From the NCBI GenBank assembly GCA_943362175.1, contig CALRIU020000014.1, positions 62,001 through 126,000 on the forward strand: a DNA stretch of 64,000 nt, given 5' to 3'. The notes under the pieces were generated by a model. It was not told where the DNA came from. It was given only the letters and a program-made list of their open reading frames with translations, and ran no database searches. Shown piece after piece: positions 24,937 through 33,211 of this stretch. The position numbers and the translations under genes are program-made. Origin of the DNA: UBA4416 sp943362175. Lineage in GTDB: Bacteria > Bacteroidota > Bacteroidia > B-17B0 > Aurantibacillaceae. Each line of letters begins with the position of its first letter. Positions within the stretch are counted from its first letter, which is position 1.

Positions 24937-25704
24937 TCAATCCGTGATCAGGTCCACCGCTGTTTCCAGAGGATCCCCCAGGCGCCTGTATTTTTTCTTG
25001 AGCATGAACATCCTGACATCTTTGCTCACCTCACGTACATTCACCGCCACACCGAAGGAGATGAAAGGGCCATCGAAGCGGGATCCCGGAACCTGGTTGA
25101 TGATGGTACGCCGGTAGCCTCCCGTAAAACGCACGCCTACCCAGCGAATGGGCTTGAATGTTCCTGACGCGCCCAGGTCGATCAGGGAAACAAAACCGCT
25201 CCTGGTGTAACTCTGCTCGTCGGTAGGAGAGGTTCTATATCTAAGCGTATTTTTGCCAAAGCAAAATTCAAAAGGAATCCCGAGGGTAAAGAAGCGGGAG
25301 TTGTGATAAATAAACTCAATGTTCATGCTGCCGTAGTGGAGCTTCAGCCTCCGGTCGAAGTAGGTGCCATTCTCCGTTTTGGAATACCCGCTCAGCTCAT
25401 CGTTGAGCCGGTAGTAGCCAAGGGTAAAGCGGATTTTCTCTTTTAACAGAATGCCGGCATCAATTCCGTCGATGTTATACGAGTCGCCCCTGTAAAAAGA
25501 GATCTTATTGTCGATCCTCAGCTGCGGCCTGAAGAGCCTGGGCTTCATAATGGAAACCGAATCCTTCCTGAACTGCGCCTTGCTGTATTTTTTCTTAGGC
25601 TGTTCCTGTTTTTTTTGGTTTGCCGTAGCGGGTTTTTCCTGTGCCGGGAGCGAAGTCACGCAGGCAATTGCGAAAGCTATGTAAAAGAAAAATCTCAAGG
25701 TCAT
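24937..25704 (-). CDS. Secreted hypothetical protein, likely outer-membrane beta barrel
   Basis: The 255-aa protein has a signal peptide (MTLRFFFYIAFAIACVTSLPA), a short K/Q-rich segment and then alternating amphipathic strands with aromatic ends (IRFTLGYYRLNDEL, LKLHYGSMNIEFIYHN, WVGVRFTGGYRR). This suggests an outer-membrane barrel. No named family is recognised. Its ATG follows directly after the stop of the AI-2E transporter gene, so they are coupled. Confidence 0.7.
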   Translation of the reverse strand: MTLRFFFYIAFAIACVTSLPAQEKPATANQKKQEQPKKKYSKAQFRKDSVSIMKPRLFRPQLRIDNKISFYRGDSYNIDGIDAGILLKEKIRFTLGYYRLNDELSGYSKTENGTYFDRRLKLHYGSMNIEFIYHNSRFFTLGIPFEFCFGKNTLRYRTSPTDEQSYTRSGFVSLIDLGASGTFKPIRWVGVRFTGGYRRTIINQVPGSRFDGPFISFGVAVNVREVSKDVRMFMLKKKYRRLGDPLETAVDLITD

Positions 25705-26820
25705 TTATGAGTTAGGTTTTCTTCCCTGGTTCATGGGGTTGAAAAATCCTATTTTATTCAGTAGTAGTTTCACAACATTGGTTTCCATCTGGCTTTGTGT
25801 CTCCTGGGTAGTCGTCAGGGCTTTATTCGCATAGGCCATATAGAATAATTTCATCAGGATGATGAAATAGGAAATGAGCAGCGGGCCAAATACCAGCCCG
25901 GGTAAGCCGAAGAACTTAAGGCCCATCACGACTCCTAGCACCGTAATTACCGGGTGTACATCGCCGACACGCTTGGAAACGACCATGCGCACGAGGTTGT
26001 CGATATTGCTCAGTACGATAATGCTGTAACCGCTTACAAAAACGCCCTGCCAGATCTGGTTATTGGCCAGCAGGAACAGCGATACCGGGAACCAGATGAT
26101 GGCAGTACCCACCAATGGAATGATGGAAGCAAAGCCCGTGAGCACAGCCCATAAACCTGAATCATCCACGCCGGCAATCCGGTAACAGATGTAGGCAAAC
26201 AGGCCCTGGGCAATGGATACGAGCGGAACGCCGATAGCATTGCTGTAAGTCTGGTCGACGAGCTCTTTCCCAAAAAGCATGATCTTCGATTTTTTGAAAG
26301 GCAGGAAGTGGATGATGCGTGCCTCCATCGTGTTCATGTTGATCAGCAAAAAATACAGGAAGAAATACATCATCAGGATATTGCCTACCGCACTGAGCGA
26401 TGAGCTGAGCGCTCCTCCGGCATTTTCAGCAATAAAGGCTTTTGCTTTGAGGCCGATGCTGTCGGCAGAAACGTCGAAAGGCAACTCTTTGAGCTTGTTG
26501 GTGAGCTTGTCTACATATTCGGTCAGAATCTCCGGGTGTGCCGCCAGTGAGGTTCCCTTACTGAAGAGCATACCGATCAGGAAGGTTACCGGGAGCACCA
26601 CAATGAGAAAGGAAATGATGATGATGATGACCGCGGAGAGGGATTTTTTAAGCTTCTTCCGTCGGGTGAGGTAATACATGAAATTCTTGAACAGGGCATA
26701 GAATACCACGGAACCCAGGAATGCATTCAGGAATTCCTGTAATCCGCAAAAGATGAAAATGCCCAGTAATAAAATGAAAAATGCGTAAATGTATTTGTTA
26801 ATGATCTCTTCTGTTCCCAT
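25705..26820 (-). CDS. AI-2E family transporter (PerM-like), copy 1
   Basis: The 371-aa membrane protein has the AI-2E/PerM topology: N-terminal helices (AFFILLLGIFIFCGLQEFL, ALFKNFMYYL), a periplasmic stretch (about 85-150) and a C-terminal block of helices with GFASIIPLVGTAIIWFPVSLFLL and VHPVITVLGVVMGLKFFGLPGLVFGPLL. Members export small molecules or work as sodium/proton antiporters; AI-2 transport is proven for few. A second member is at 33212-34303. Confidence 0.88.
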   Translation of the reverse strand: MGTEEIINKYIYAFFILLLGIFIFCGLQEFLNAFLGSVVFYALFKNFMYYLTRRKKLKKSLSAVIIIIISFLIVVLPVTFLIGMLFSKGTSLAAHPEILTEYVDKLTNKLKELPFDVSADSIGLKAKAFIAENAGGALSSSLSAVGNILMMYFFLYFLLINMNTMEARIIHFLPFKKSKIMLFGKELVDQTYSNAIGVPLVSIAQGLFAYICYRIAGVDDSGLWAVLTGFASIIPLVGTAIIWFPVSLFLLANNQIWQGVFVSGYSIIVLSNIDNLVRMVVSKRVGDVHPVITVLGVVMGLKFFGLPGLVFGPLLISYFIILMKLFYMAYANKALTTTQETQSQMETNVVKLLLNKIGFFNPMNQGRKPNS

Positions 26821-27036
26821 AAATGGTTATTCTTTGTCTGGTTATATAAATAATTGTTCCTTGCCTGTGGTCCCCTGCTTCTGCGTGTAAGACCCTGTTT
26901 AAAGGTAAATACCGAAGCAATCATTAAATATAGTAAAAAACTGTGGAAACGAATCCACACTTACTTCCTGTTAATTTTTTTGGGATAAAATCCGGGTGGC
27001 ATTATGTTTTGAGCAGTCTTCTTAAAATCAGATACT

Positions 27037-27519
27037 ATGAAAAAGGATACCGCAACTATTGAAAAAATCACAAGCCGCTTGAACGATCTCCTGGCTGCTT
27101 ACCAGGTCGCTTACTTTAATACACGCTCATCACACTGGATGATCAAAGGCGAAAATTTCTTTGAGCTTCACAAGGTATTTGAAACGGCCTACAATGATGC
27201 TACGGAAAAAATTGATGAGATTGCCGAGCGTATTCTCACACTGGGGGGCATTCCTAAAATGTTTGCGACCGATATGATCAAAAGCTCGGTGATCAAAGAA
27301 AAGAAAGTTACCGGCGATCAGACGGAATGCGTGAAAGGAATGATCGAAGACCAGGAGGCACTGGAAGTGCTTGAGAATGACATTGTGAAAATGGCAGATG
27401 ATGCCAACGATGTGGTGACGGCTGATATGCTTACCAAATACCTCGGTCAGCAACAGAAAACGAACTGGATGCTTTACCAGTTCCTCAAAAAGAAATCGCA
27501 CATTGAAGTTAAAAAATAA
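27037..27519 (+). CDS. dps: Dps-family ferritin-like DNA-protection protein, copy 1
   Basis: The 160-aa protein has the Dps ferroxidase signature: H at SSHWMIKGENFFELHKVFETAY, then D in ATEKIDEIAERIL, spread across adjacent subunits in this family. Dps dodecamers bind DNA and oxidise iron with peroxide. A second Dps-like gene is at 63388-63861. The two diverge enough to be distinct paralogues. A small membrane protein gene starts 3 nt after its stop, and a BrkB gene follows that. Confidence 0.9.
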   Translation: MKKDTATIEKITSRLNDLLAAYQVAYFNTRSSHWMIKGENFFELHKVFETAYNDATEKIDEIAERILTLGGIPKMFATDMIKSSVIKEKKVTGDQTECVKGMIEDQEALEVLENDIVKMADDANDVVTADMLTKYLGQQQKTNWMLYQFLKKKSHIEVKK

Positions 27520-27522
27520 GAC

Positions 27523-27675
27523 ATGAACAACCTGTTGTATATCATTGCCGTTGTCCTGCTGATTGGCTGGGTGCTTGGAGCCTTTGTGTTCACCGTTGGC
27601 AAAATAATCCATATACTCCTGGTATTGGCGATTATCGCTTTGCTGATACGCATCATCCGGGGAGACAGCGTTTAG
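27523..27675 (+). CDS. lmo0937-like small membrane protein
   Basis: The 50-aa protein (MNNLLYIIAVVLLIGWVLGA, then a second helix HILLVLAIIALLIRII) matches the two-helix lmo0937/DUF5670 pattern with the WVLG.F motif. Such peptides are common in stress loci; the function is unknown. It lies 3 nt after dps and 4 nt before the BrkB gene. Confidence 0.85.
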   Translation: MNNLLYIIAVVLLIGWVLGAFVFTVGKIIHILLVLAIIALLIRIIRGDSV

Positions 27676-27679
27676 GTTT

Positions 27680-28618
27680 ATGAACCGGTTGGCCTATAAA
27701 CTGAAAAGGAGAACCCTGAATTTTTTTATTTTAGTGAAGGAAAGCGCTGTTAACTTTATTGCAGATGATGCTCTCAAGTTCAGCGCTTCCTTGTCCTATT
27801 ACACCATCTTTTCGATTGCTCCCATGCTCATTATCGCCATTGCCATCGGGAGCTTTCTCTTTGGCCGCGCGGCGATTGAAGGGCATTTGTTCGGGCAGAT
27901 CAACAGTATCGTCGGCAACGAGGCCGCCCTTCAGATTCAGGAGATGCTGCGCCATACCACCCTCCGGAAGAGCAATCTGACCGCTACCATTATCGGCGTG
28001 GCTGTATTTTTCATTGGCGCCACCGGTGTCTTCGGAGAGATCCAGTCTACCATCAACCGTATCTGGGGCCTGAAAGCGAAACCGAAAAAGGGAGTGATCA
28101 AGTACCTTGTGAACAGGGTCCTGTCTTTCGCGATGGTGATCTCCATCGGCTTTCTGATGGTCGTGTCTTTGATTGCCAGCACGGTGATCGGAATTCTCAA
28201 TGCGAAGCTCAATACGTTTTTGCCAGAGGCCACTTTTGTGATTGTAATTGTCAATAACGCTGTTTCCCTGCTCATCATTTCTCTCCTTTTTGCCGTTGTC
28301 TTCAAGTACCTGCCCGATTCCATTGTCAGATGGAGAGATGCCTGGATCGGCTCTTTATTTACTTCTGCGTTGTTCCTCCTCGGAAAGTACCTGATCGGGC
28401 TTTACCTGTCTGCCTCTTCCGGCGCCAGTGCCTATGGGGCAGCCGGCTCGGTGGTGCTTCTCCTGCTATGGGTCTATTATTCGTCTATCCTCCTGTACTT
28501 TGGTGCGGAGTTCACCAAAGCCTATGCGCTGAAGCATGGATCCGGCATCTATCCGAACCTGTTTTCGGTGCGCGTAGAGTATGAGGAAAAGGAAGTGAAG
28601 CATGTGCGGCCCTGGTAA
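27680..28618 (+). CDS. YihY/BrkB-family inner membrane protein, copy 1
   Basis: The 312-aa protein has six transmembrane segments and the BrkB motif set: DDALKFSASLSYYTIFSIAPMLI at 29-51 (read in parts), GPTGVF-like ATGVFGEIQ, and the late GAAGSVVLLLLWVYYSSILLYFGAEFTK segment. BrkB proteins are of unsettled function; some are linked to serum resistance or ribonuclease BN history. It closes the dps operon. A homologue is at 39281-40243. Confidence 0.9.
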   Translation: MNRLAYKLKRRTLNFFILVKESAVNFIADDALKFSASLSYYTIFSIAPMLIIAIAIGSFLFGRAAIEGHLFGQINSIVGNEAALQIQEMLRHTTLRKSNLTATIIGVAVFFIGATGVFGEIQSTINRIWGLKAKPKKGVIKYLVNRVLSFAMVISIGFLMVVSLIASTVIGILNAKLNTFLPEATFVIVIVNNAVSLLIISLLFAVVFKYLPDSIVRWRDAWIGSLFTSALFLLGKYLIGLYLSASSGASAYGAAGSVVLLLLWVYYSSILLYFGAEFTKAYALKHGSGIYPNLFSVRVEYEEKEVKHVRPW

Positions 28619-28685
28619 TTTCCATTAAGGAAAGCATTTTTCATCTTATTCCGCCGGCTTGTTTCTGTTTTTTTAAATCAATCAT

Positions 28686-28693
28686 TACCTTTG
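28686..28693 (+). promoter_or_regulatory. -7 box TACCTTTG of the iron permease-like gene
   Basis: A perfect TAnnTTTG box lies 51 nt before the ATG at 28744. A TTG at 28659-28661 is 24 bp upstream, slightly far for a -33 element. Confidence 0.45.
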
Positions 28694-28743
28694 ATAAACC
28701 TCTGCAATCCGGACAGTTTTTTAATTCATTTAACCACATCACT

Positions 28744-29187
28744 ATGAAAGCACTATTCGATAAGTTCTCCACTAAAGTCACTGCAGCAGCCGGCAGCCCT
28801 CCGGCATTCATTACGGCTTTCGCCATCATCATTGTCTGGGGTATCACAGGCCCGCTGTTCAAGTTTTCAGATACCTGGCAGCTGGTCATTAATACGGGCA
28901 CCACCATCATTACCTTCCTCATGGTGTTCGTGATCCAGCAGTCGCAGAACAAAGATACCAAGGCCCTGCACCTGAAGCTCAATGAGCTCATTGCCTGTAA
29001 TAAGCTGGCCAGTAACCGCCTCATCGATATCGAAGATCTTACCGCCGATGAGATCGAAGTGTTGAAGAAATATTATGTAGAGCTGGCTAAGCTCTCCGCC
29101 AAGGAGAAAAGCATTCACAGCACACACTCCATCGATGAAGCCAAAGAGAATCATGTGGGGAAGGTAAAGCACCGGAGCGGCACCTGA
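28744..29187 (+). CDS. Low-affinity iron permease family protein
   Basis: The 147-aa protein has two transmembrane helices (about 18-40 and 48-68) and matches the short bacterial members of the low-affinity iron permease family: FITAFAIIIVWGITGPLF, then WQLVINTGTTIITFLMVFVIQQSQNKD, a strong hallmark read in two parts. A cytoplasmic helical tail follows. Iron transport by this short form is not proven. It is transcribed alone from a housekeeping-type -7 box and ends at a bidirectional terminator. Confidence 0.88.
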   Translation: MKALFDKFSTKVTAAAGSPPAFITAFAIIIVWGITGPLFKFSDTWQLVINTGTTIITFLMVFVIQQSQNKDTKALHLKLNELIACNKLASNRLIDIEDLTADEIEVLKKYYVELAKLSAKEKSIHSTHSIDEAKENHVGKVKHRSGT

Positions 29188-29204
29188 TCCATACAGCTAA
29201 AAAC

Positions 29205-29238
29205 AAAAAACCTTCTATCTGATGATAGAAGGTTTTTT
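29205..29238. terminator. Bidirectional terminator
   Basis: CCTTCTATC (29211-29219) and GATAGAAGG (29224-29232), with A and T runs on either side. It serves the convergent permease and lipoprotein genes. Confidence 0.8.
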
Positions 29239-29259
29239 GTTATCGGGAAAAGTGAAGGA

Positions 29260-29499
29260 TTAACGGATTTCACAATCCCTGGAATAATTACCGAAAGCGT
29301 CAGAGCCTGTACTTTCCTGGTCGTTGCAACGGGATTCGGCGCGGGCACGTGTATCTTTGAACGTATACTCACCATCGTCGGTAGACACAGAGGTAGAGCT
29401 ACCTGTTCTTGTTTTCTGACATTCACATTTGTATTCTTTTTTGCACGATGCAAAACTTAAGGTTAACAGAGCTACAACAGCAATGATTGACTTTTTCAT
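29260..29499 (-). CDS. Small lipoprotein
   Basis: The 79-aa protein has a lipoprotein signal peptide (MKKSIIAVVALLTLSFASC, Cys 19) followed by a cysteine-containing hydrophilic domain (YKCECQK, SRCNDQES, RDCEIR). Four or more cysteines could form disulfides after export. No family recognised. On the minus strand TGGCATttgctTTTG is found at 29535-29550, a weak promoter-like word shared with other island genes. Confidence 0.7.
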   Translation of the reverse strand: MKKSIIAVVALLTLSFASCKKEYKCECQKTRTGSSTSVSTDDGEYTFKDTRARAESRCNDQESTGSDAFGNYSRDCEIR

Positions 29500-29724
29500 G
29501 GTTTTGTTTTTTTATTTGTTTATACCTTTCATTTACAAAAGCAAATGCCAATGCCGGCCTGTTCCCTGAGTACCTGATCAGGATCTTAAAATCCTGATTT
29601 TCATTCTTTTTTGCCCATGCTGTGTGGTTTCCGGGCCTTTCCTGTACAACTTTTTCTACATAAAGCGCGTGGCTGTCTAGGGAAAAACCGTGTGGCAGCG
29701 TTTTTTTTGTATCTTTATCCTGTT

Positions 29725-30141
29725 ATGATAAAGGATTATATATTAATCGCGGAGGATGACGAGGACGATCAGTTTTTATTGAAATCGGCATTCAGTGAGA
29801 TAGAGTATAACATCGACCTGGTATTCGTGAACAATGGCATCGACCTTTTGAATCACTTCAACAACGTGGATAACGGAAACATACCCAGGCTACCGCTTCT
29901 TCTTGTCGTTGACCTTAATATGCCCAAAAAGAATGGTAAGGAAGCCATCCGGGAGCTTTCTGCGAGAACCTATTTCAGGGATTTTACAACAATCGTTTTT
30001 TCGACAACGAGCAACGATGCCGAAAAAAATAAATGCCGGGAATTGGGAATCAATGATTTTTTTGTGAAGCCTTCTAACTATAAGGATTTGATAGAAGTCG
30101 TGAATACCTTTAAAACACTGGCCGTTTCGGCCGACCGTTAG
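29725..30141 (+). CDS. Single-domain response regulator
   Basis: The 138-aa protein is a stand-alone receiver of the CheY-like group common in Bacteroidota. The acidic residues are in AEDDEDD, the phosphoacceptor in VVDLNMPKKNG, T in VFSTTSND and K in FFVKPSNY. It has no output domain, so it likely works by protein contact. Its 3' end overlaps the convergent DUF1469 gene by 4 nt. I chose the ATG at 29725 because upstream codons are not protein-like. Confidence 0.9.
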   Translation: MIKDYILIAEDDEDDQFLLKSAFSEIEYNIDLVFVNNGIDLLNHFNNVDNGNIPRLPLLLVVDLNMPKKNGKEAIRELSARTYFRDFTTIVFSTTSNDAEKNKCRELGINDFFVKPSNYKDLIEVVNTFKTLAVSADR

Positions 30142-30833
30142 AAAAACTGTGAAAGCTTAAGCTTCAGGTTTTCGATAATGCTTACCTTTTTGTCTTCGTG
30201 AAACACTTTGGATGTCAGTAATGTATTGGCAACCACCGGTACAAGGTTTTTTACCAGGAAGCCTGAATTTTTCAGAATGAATTTTTTCAGGACAAAATCC
30301 ATGGCGCTGGTCAGCAGGATGCGCGGCACTTTCGGACCTTTATGGGCGTTTTCGTCAGGGATAAAATTACCTTTGATCTCGTCCATTTTTTGTTTCAGCT
30401 CATCCATACTTGTTTTCAGGCGCTCTTCGGAAGCAGCTACCTGGGCATGAATAAGATCCTGCTCTTTGAGCATTTCATCATAGTCATCCATTGTTTTGCT
30501 GACTTTGAGCAGGATCGTGTTTTTCAATTTATTTTTAGCGATCTTATTTCTCAGGACCAGGTATAAGCCCAGCACGAAAAAATAAAACAGGCCCACGGTA
30601 AAGAAACCGTAAGTCCTGGATTCAAACAGCTCGCTTAAATAATAAGCCAGTCCGAAATTGATGAACAGGAAAGAAAACAGGCCGAACAGGGCGATGAAGC
30701 CGGCACTGATCCCACTCGAGATCACATTGGTGATGCGTTCATAAACTTCGAGCTTTACCGATTTCGATTGTAAGTGAATATACTCGCGGGTATTTGTATA
30801 AACGTCCTGAATGATATCGCCTGTTTTTTCCAT
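30138..30833 (-). CDS. Phage-holin superfamily III / DUF1469-like membrane protein
   Basis: The 231-aa protein has an N-terminal amphipathic part and two transmembrane helices (ISAGFIALFGLFSFLFINFGLAYYL and FFTVGLFYFFVLGLYLVL read in pieces). A long charged helix follows (about 100-150), with a C-terminal part rich in LKK. The two-helix core resembles the DUF1469 group of membrane-stress proteins. It is separated from the upstream YtxH gene by a strong hairpin. Confidence 0.7.
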   Translation of the reverse strand: MEKTGDIIQDVYTNTREYIHLQSKSVKLEVYERITNVISSGISAGFIALFGLFSFLFINFGLAYYLSELFESRTYGFFTVGLFYFFVLGLYLVLRNKIAKNKLKNTILLKVSKTMDDYDEMLKEQDLIHAQVAASEERLKTSMDELKQKMDEIKGNFIPDENAHKGPKVPRILLTSAMDFVLKKFILKNSGFLVKNLVPVVANTLLTSKVFHEDKKVSIIENLKLKLSQFF

Positions 30834-30857
30834 AGGTTCTGTATAGTTGTTTGAATA

Positions 30858-30897
30858 AAAATAAATCCTGTATGAATATCATACAGGATTTATTTTT
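30858..30897 (-). terminator. Long perfect hairpin after the YtxH gene
   Basis: AAATAAATCCTGTATGA and TCATACAGGATTTATTT pair over 17 bp around ATA(T). On the minus strand it starts 10 nt after the YtxH stop, followed by a T-rich tail. Confidence 0.75.
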
Positions 30898-30907
30898 CTG
30901 GTGAAAA

Positions 30908-31177
30908 TTAAGATAAAGCTTGTTTGGTATGTTCAATACCGGCTTTCACTTCTTTTTTTGCACCGTTAGCATGAGTTCTGATTTCTTCAGTCGCATCAGC
31001 TAATTTTTCTTTTCCTTCAGAAATAAAATCTGTGAGCTTATCACTCAGGTCACTGATTGTATCCTTGATAGAAGCACGTGTATCGCTTCCTTTTTGTGGA
31101 GCTAATAGCATCCCTACTGCTACGCCTGCTGCACCTACAGCTAAAAGGCCTAAAATTGTTTTTGCACCGCTGGTCAT
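30908..31177 (-). CDS. YtxH-domain protein
   Basis: The 89-aa protein matches the YtxH family: an N-terminal helix with GLLAVGAAGVAVGMLLAPQKG, the diagnostic GxLLAPxxGxxxR motif, then an amphipathic helix (TISDLSDKLTDFISEGKEKL). YtxH genes are general-stress-regulated in Bacillus; the molecular role is unknown. Upstream on the same strand TGGCAT is present at 31232-31237 but no -12 GC follows. Confidence 0.88.
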   Translation of the reverse strand: MTSGAKTILGLLAVGAAGVAVGMLLAPQKGSDTRASIKDTISDLSDKLTDFISEGKEKLADATEEIRTHANGAKKEVKAGIEHTKQALS

Positions 31178-31317
31178 GATTTTAAGTTTTAAGTTGGTTT
31201 TTAATTTAGTTACTGAATAGGTTATAAAGTAATGCCATATAAGCTCTCCTCAAATTTTAGATAAATTAGGTTAAAAATTGGGGATTGAATTTTTTAATGT
31301 AGATATTTATACACGTC

Positions 31318-31677
31318 ATGAACGCCGATTCTATTAAAATAATTATCATCGATGATGAGCCGGATCTGTGTTTTCTGCTATCGGGAATGCTGAGGTCTTA
31401 TGGCTACCAGGTGACGTATTTTAATACACTTCAAAGCGGCATCGAGGGCGCTATTGCTGATCGGCCGGATTGGGTGATCGTCGATAATAATCTCCCGGAC
31501 GGCCTTGGCTGGGAAGGCGCCAACGAGATCCTGAAAACGCATGAAAGCACGCATATCATCAAAATCAGCGCTAATCCAGATTCTCCGCGTACCGATAACC
31601 GTTACAACATTCATTACCTCATTAAGCCAATACGGGTTCAATCTATCGTTGAGCTGATCGATCAGAACCGGGACTAG
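31318..31677 (+). CDS. Single-domain response regulator
   Basis: The 119-aa protein is a stand-alone receiver: IIDDEPDLC acidic pair, phosphoacceptor in VIVDNNLPDG, S in IKISANP and K in YLIKPIRV. All catalytic residues are intact. It is divergent from the YtxH gene and has its own terminator. Its partner kinase cannot be assigned; four orphan-like kinases are within 17 kb. Confidence 0.9.
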   Translation: MNADSIKIIIIDDEPDLCFLLSGMLRSYGYQVTYFNTLQSGIEGAIADRPDWVIVDNNLPDGLGWEGANEILKTHESTHIIKISANPDSPRTDNRYNIHYLIKPIRVQSIVELIDQNRD

Positions 31678-31727
31678 CTCCGGTGTGTTGAGCGGGTGGC
31701 TTTAACTCCGCTCAGCCACCAAAAATA

Positions 31728-31759
31728 AAAAGCGTCACGAACCATCGTGACGCTTTTTT
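31728..31759 (+). terminator. Terminator of the response regulator
   Basis: AAAAGCGTCACGA (31728-31740) pairs with TCGTGACGCTTTT (31745-31757), followed by more T. A REP-like GGTGGC...GCCACC hairpin lies just before it at 31695-31720. Confidence 0.8.
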
Positions 31760-31780
31760 CATCATTCAGCGAGGAACTGT

Positions 31781-33202
31781 TTAAGGATTTGCCGGTGGAA
31801 CATTGCCGCCTCCGCTTAGCGCCTGTTTCTTTTTATTCAGGAAGAGCTTGTTGACGTGAAGCTTTTGTGCATAGTATTTCAGTCGGCTTCCTAATTTTTC
31901 TTCCGAAGTGATTTTCTTAAGAATCACACCCAGGATCAGTCCAAAGATCACATAAGCAATGAAGAGGATAAAGCCCGGTTGCAGGGATGTTTCGCTGGTT
32001 CCGATAGCACCCAGCGTTTTTCCCTTATCATTGAAGTTATGGATCTGGTTCTCGAGGATGCCTTTGAAACCGATGTAAGCCATGAAAATGGCAACGACCA
32101 TCACATCGGCCATCGACCACTTTCCGGATTTGAAGGCGAAGAAATAAATGAACTTGTTTTTTTTCCACTTTTCATTTCCGAGTAAGTAGATTTTGGTAGA
32201 GATCAGTTTTGTAATTGGAAAGATCACGCTGAAGATCAGGATCAGGATTCCGACAAAGATGGAATCGGCTTTTCCGGCCGTTACCAGGATATGTACCACA
32301 TCGAGGATACTTTTGCTTTGGAAGAAAATGACCTGGTCGTGGAACATGATGTGAGAGCCAATAAGGTCGAAGCTCAGTTCTTTAATGCGAGCGTCTATCT
32401 CTATCATCGGGGCCATGAGGCCTGTGATCAGAGCCACGAGGGCCAGCAATACAGACATCACAAATAAAGGCGTATACATGTTCCGCCTGTTTCTGAAAAC
32501 GATCCAGAGCAAGAGGTACAGAACGAGGCAGCCAATGATCATAAACGTGTTGGCATACGTTTGCTCGTTGAGAAGCCGCGCACGCTTTCCTAATTTTTCA
32601 TTAAACTCATGGACATCGGTAGATCCGTATTTGGCCATAATGCGCTGAAGCCTCTCTGCATTGTTGATGCTGTCGTGGGTGGCTTCTGCAAATTCCTTCA
32701 GCTTGTCCTGTACAATGAATTTAAGACGCTCCTTGCTGCTGGGCTTTTTTATTTCATCGATGATCGTTTGGCTGAATTCAGGGACCTTGCGTTTATAAGC
32801 ATCCACATCCACAAAGTTTTTTACGGCAAATTTGGTAACCCGCCCCTTAAACGTGGTTTGTTTTTTGGTGACCATTTTTTCGGCTTTGGTGAGCACCGCG
32901 CCCAGAACGCTGTTCAGCTCCCGTTTCAGGGAGTCCTCCATTTGGGGGGTAAACTCAAACTCATCAATTTGTTGATTGATGATCCCAAAGATGTTTTCCT
33001 TCCACCGGTCTACAGACAGGAGCCCATACTGTACATTGTTGACTTCGCTGTAGTCCTTGCGCATTTCTGCCCGTTCGTGCGAATAGCTCCTGATCTGGAA
33101 GCCGTTCCAAACCGCATATACTAATACAGGTGTGAGGAACAGGACGAGTAGCGCCTGGTAAAGTCTCTTGTGCTTTGGTGTTTGGAGGGTAGATTCTTCC
33201 AT
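31781..33202 (-). CDS. Paraquat-inducible protein A-like membrane protein
   Basis: The 473-aa protein has a long N-terminal extracytoplasmic region after one helix (about 20-220) and a C-terminal PqiA-type block of four helices. The hallmark is FAFKSGKWSMADVMVVAIFMAYIGF near 370-395 (read in parts). PqiA proteins belong to envelope lipid-transport (MCE-linked) systems in Proteobacteria; no MCE protein is adjacent here. It starts 9 nt after the stop of the AI-2E gene, so the two form an operon. Confidence 0.82.
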   Translation of the reverse strand: MEESTLQTPKHKRLYQALLVLFLTPVLVYAVWNGFQIRSYSHERAEMRKDYSEVNNVQYGLLSVDRWKENIFGIINQQIDEFEFTPQMEDSLKRELNSVLGAVLTKAEKMVTKKQTTFKGRVTKFAVKNFVDVDAYKRKVPEFSQTIIDEIKKPSSKERLKFIVQDKLKEFAEATHDSINNAERLQRIMAKYGSTDVHEFNEKLGKRARLLNEQTYANTFMIIGCLVLYLLLWIVFRNRRNMYTPLFVMSVLLALVALITGLMAPMIEIDARIKELSFDLIGSHIMFHDQVIFFQSKSILDVVHILVTAGKADSIFVGILILIFSVIFPITKLISTKIYLLGNEKWKKNKFIYFFAFKSGKWSMADVMVVAIFMAYIGFKGILENQIHNFNDKGKTLGAIGTSETSLQPGFILFIAYVIFGLILGVILKKITSEEKLGSRLKYYAQKLHVNKLFLNKKKQALSGGGNVPPANP

Positions 33203-33211
33203 AGTATGTTA

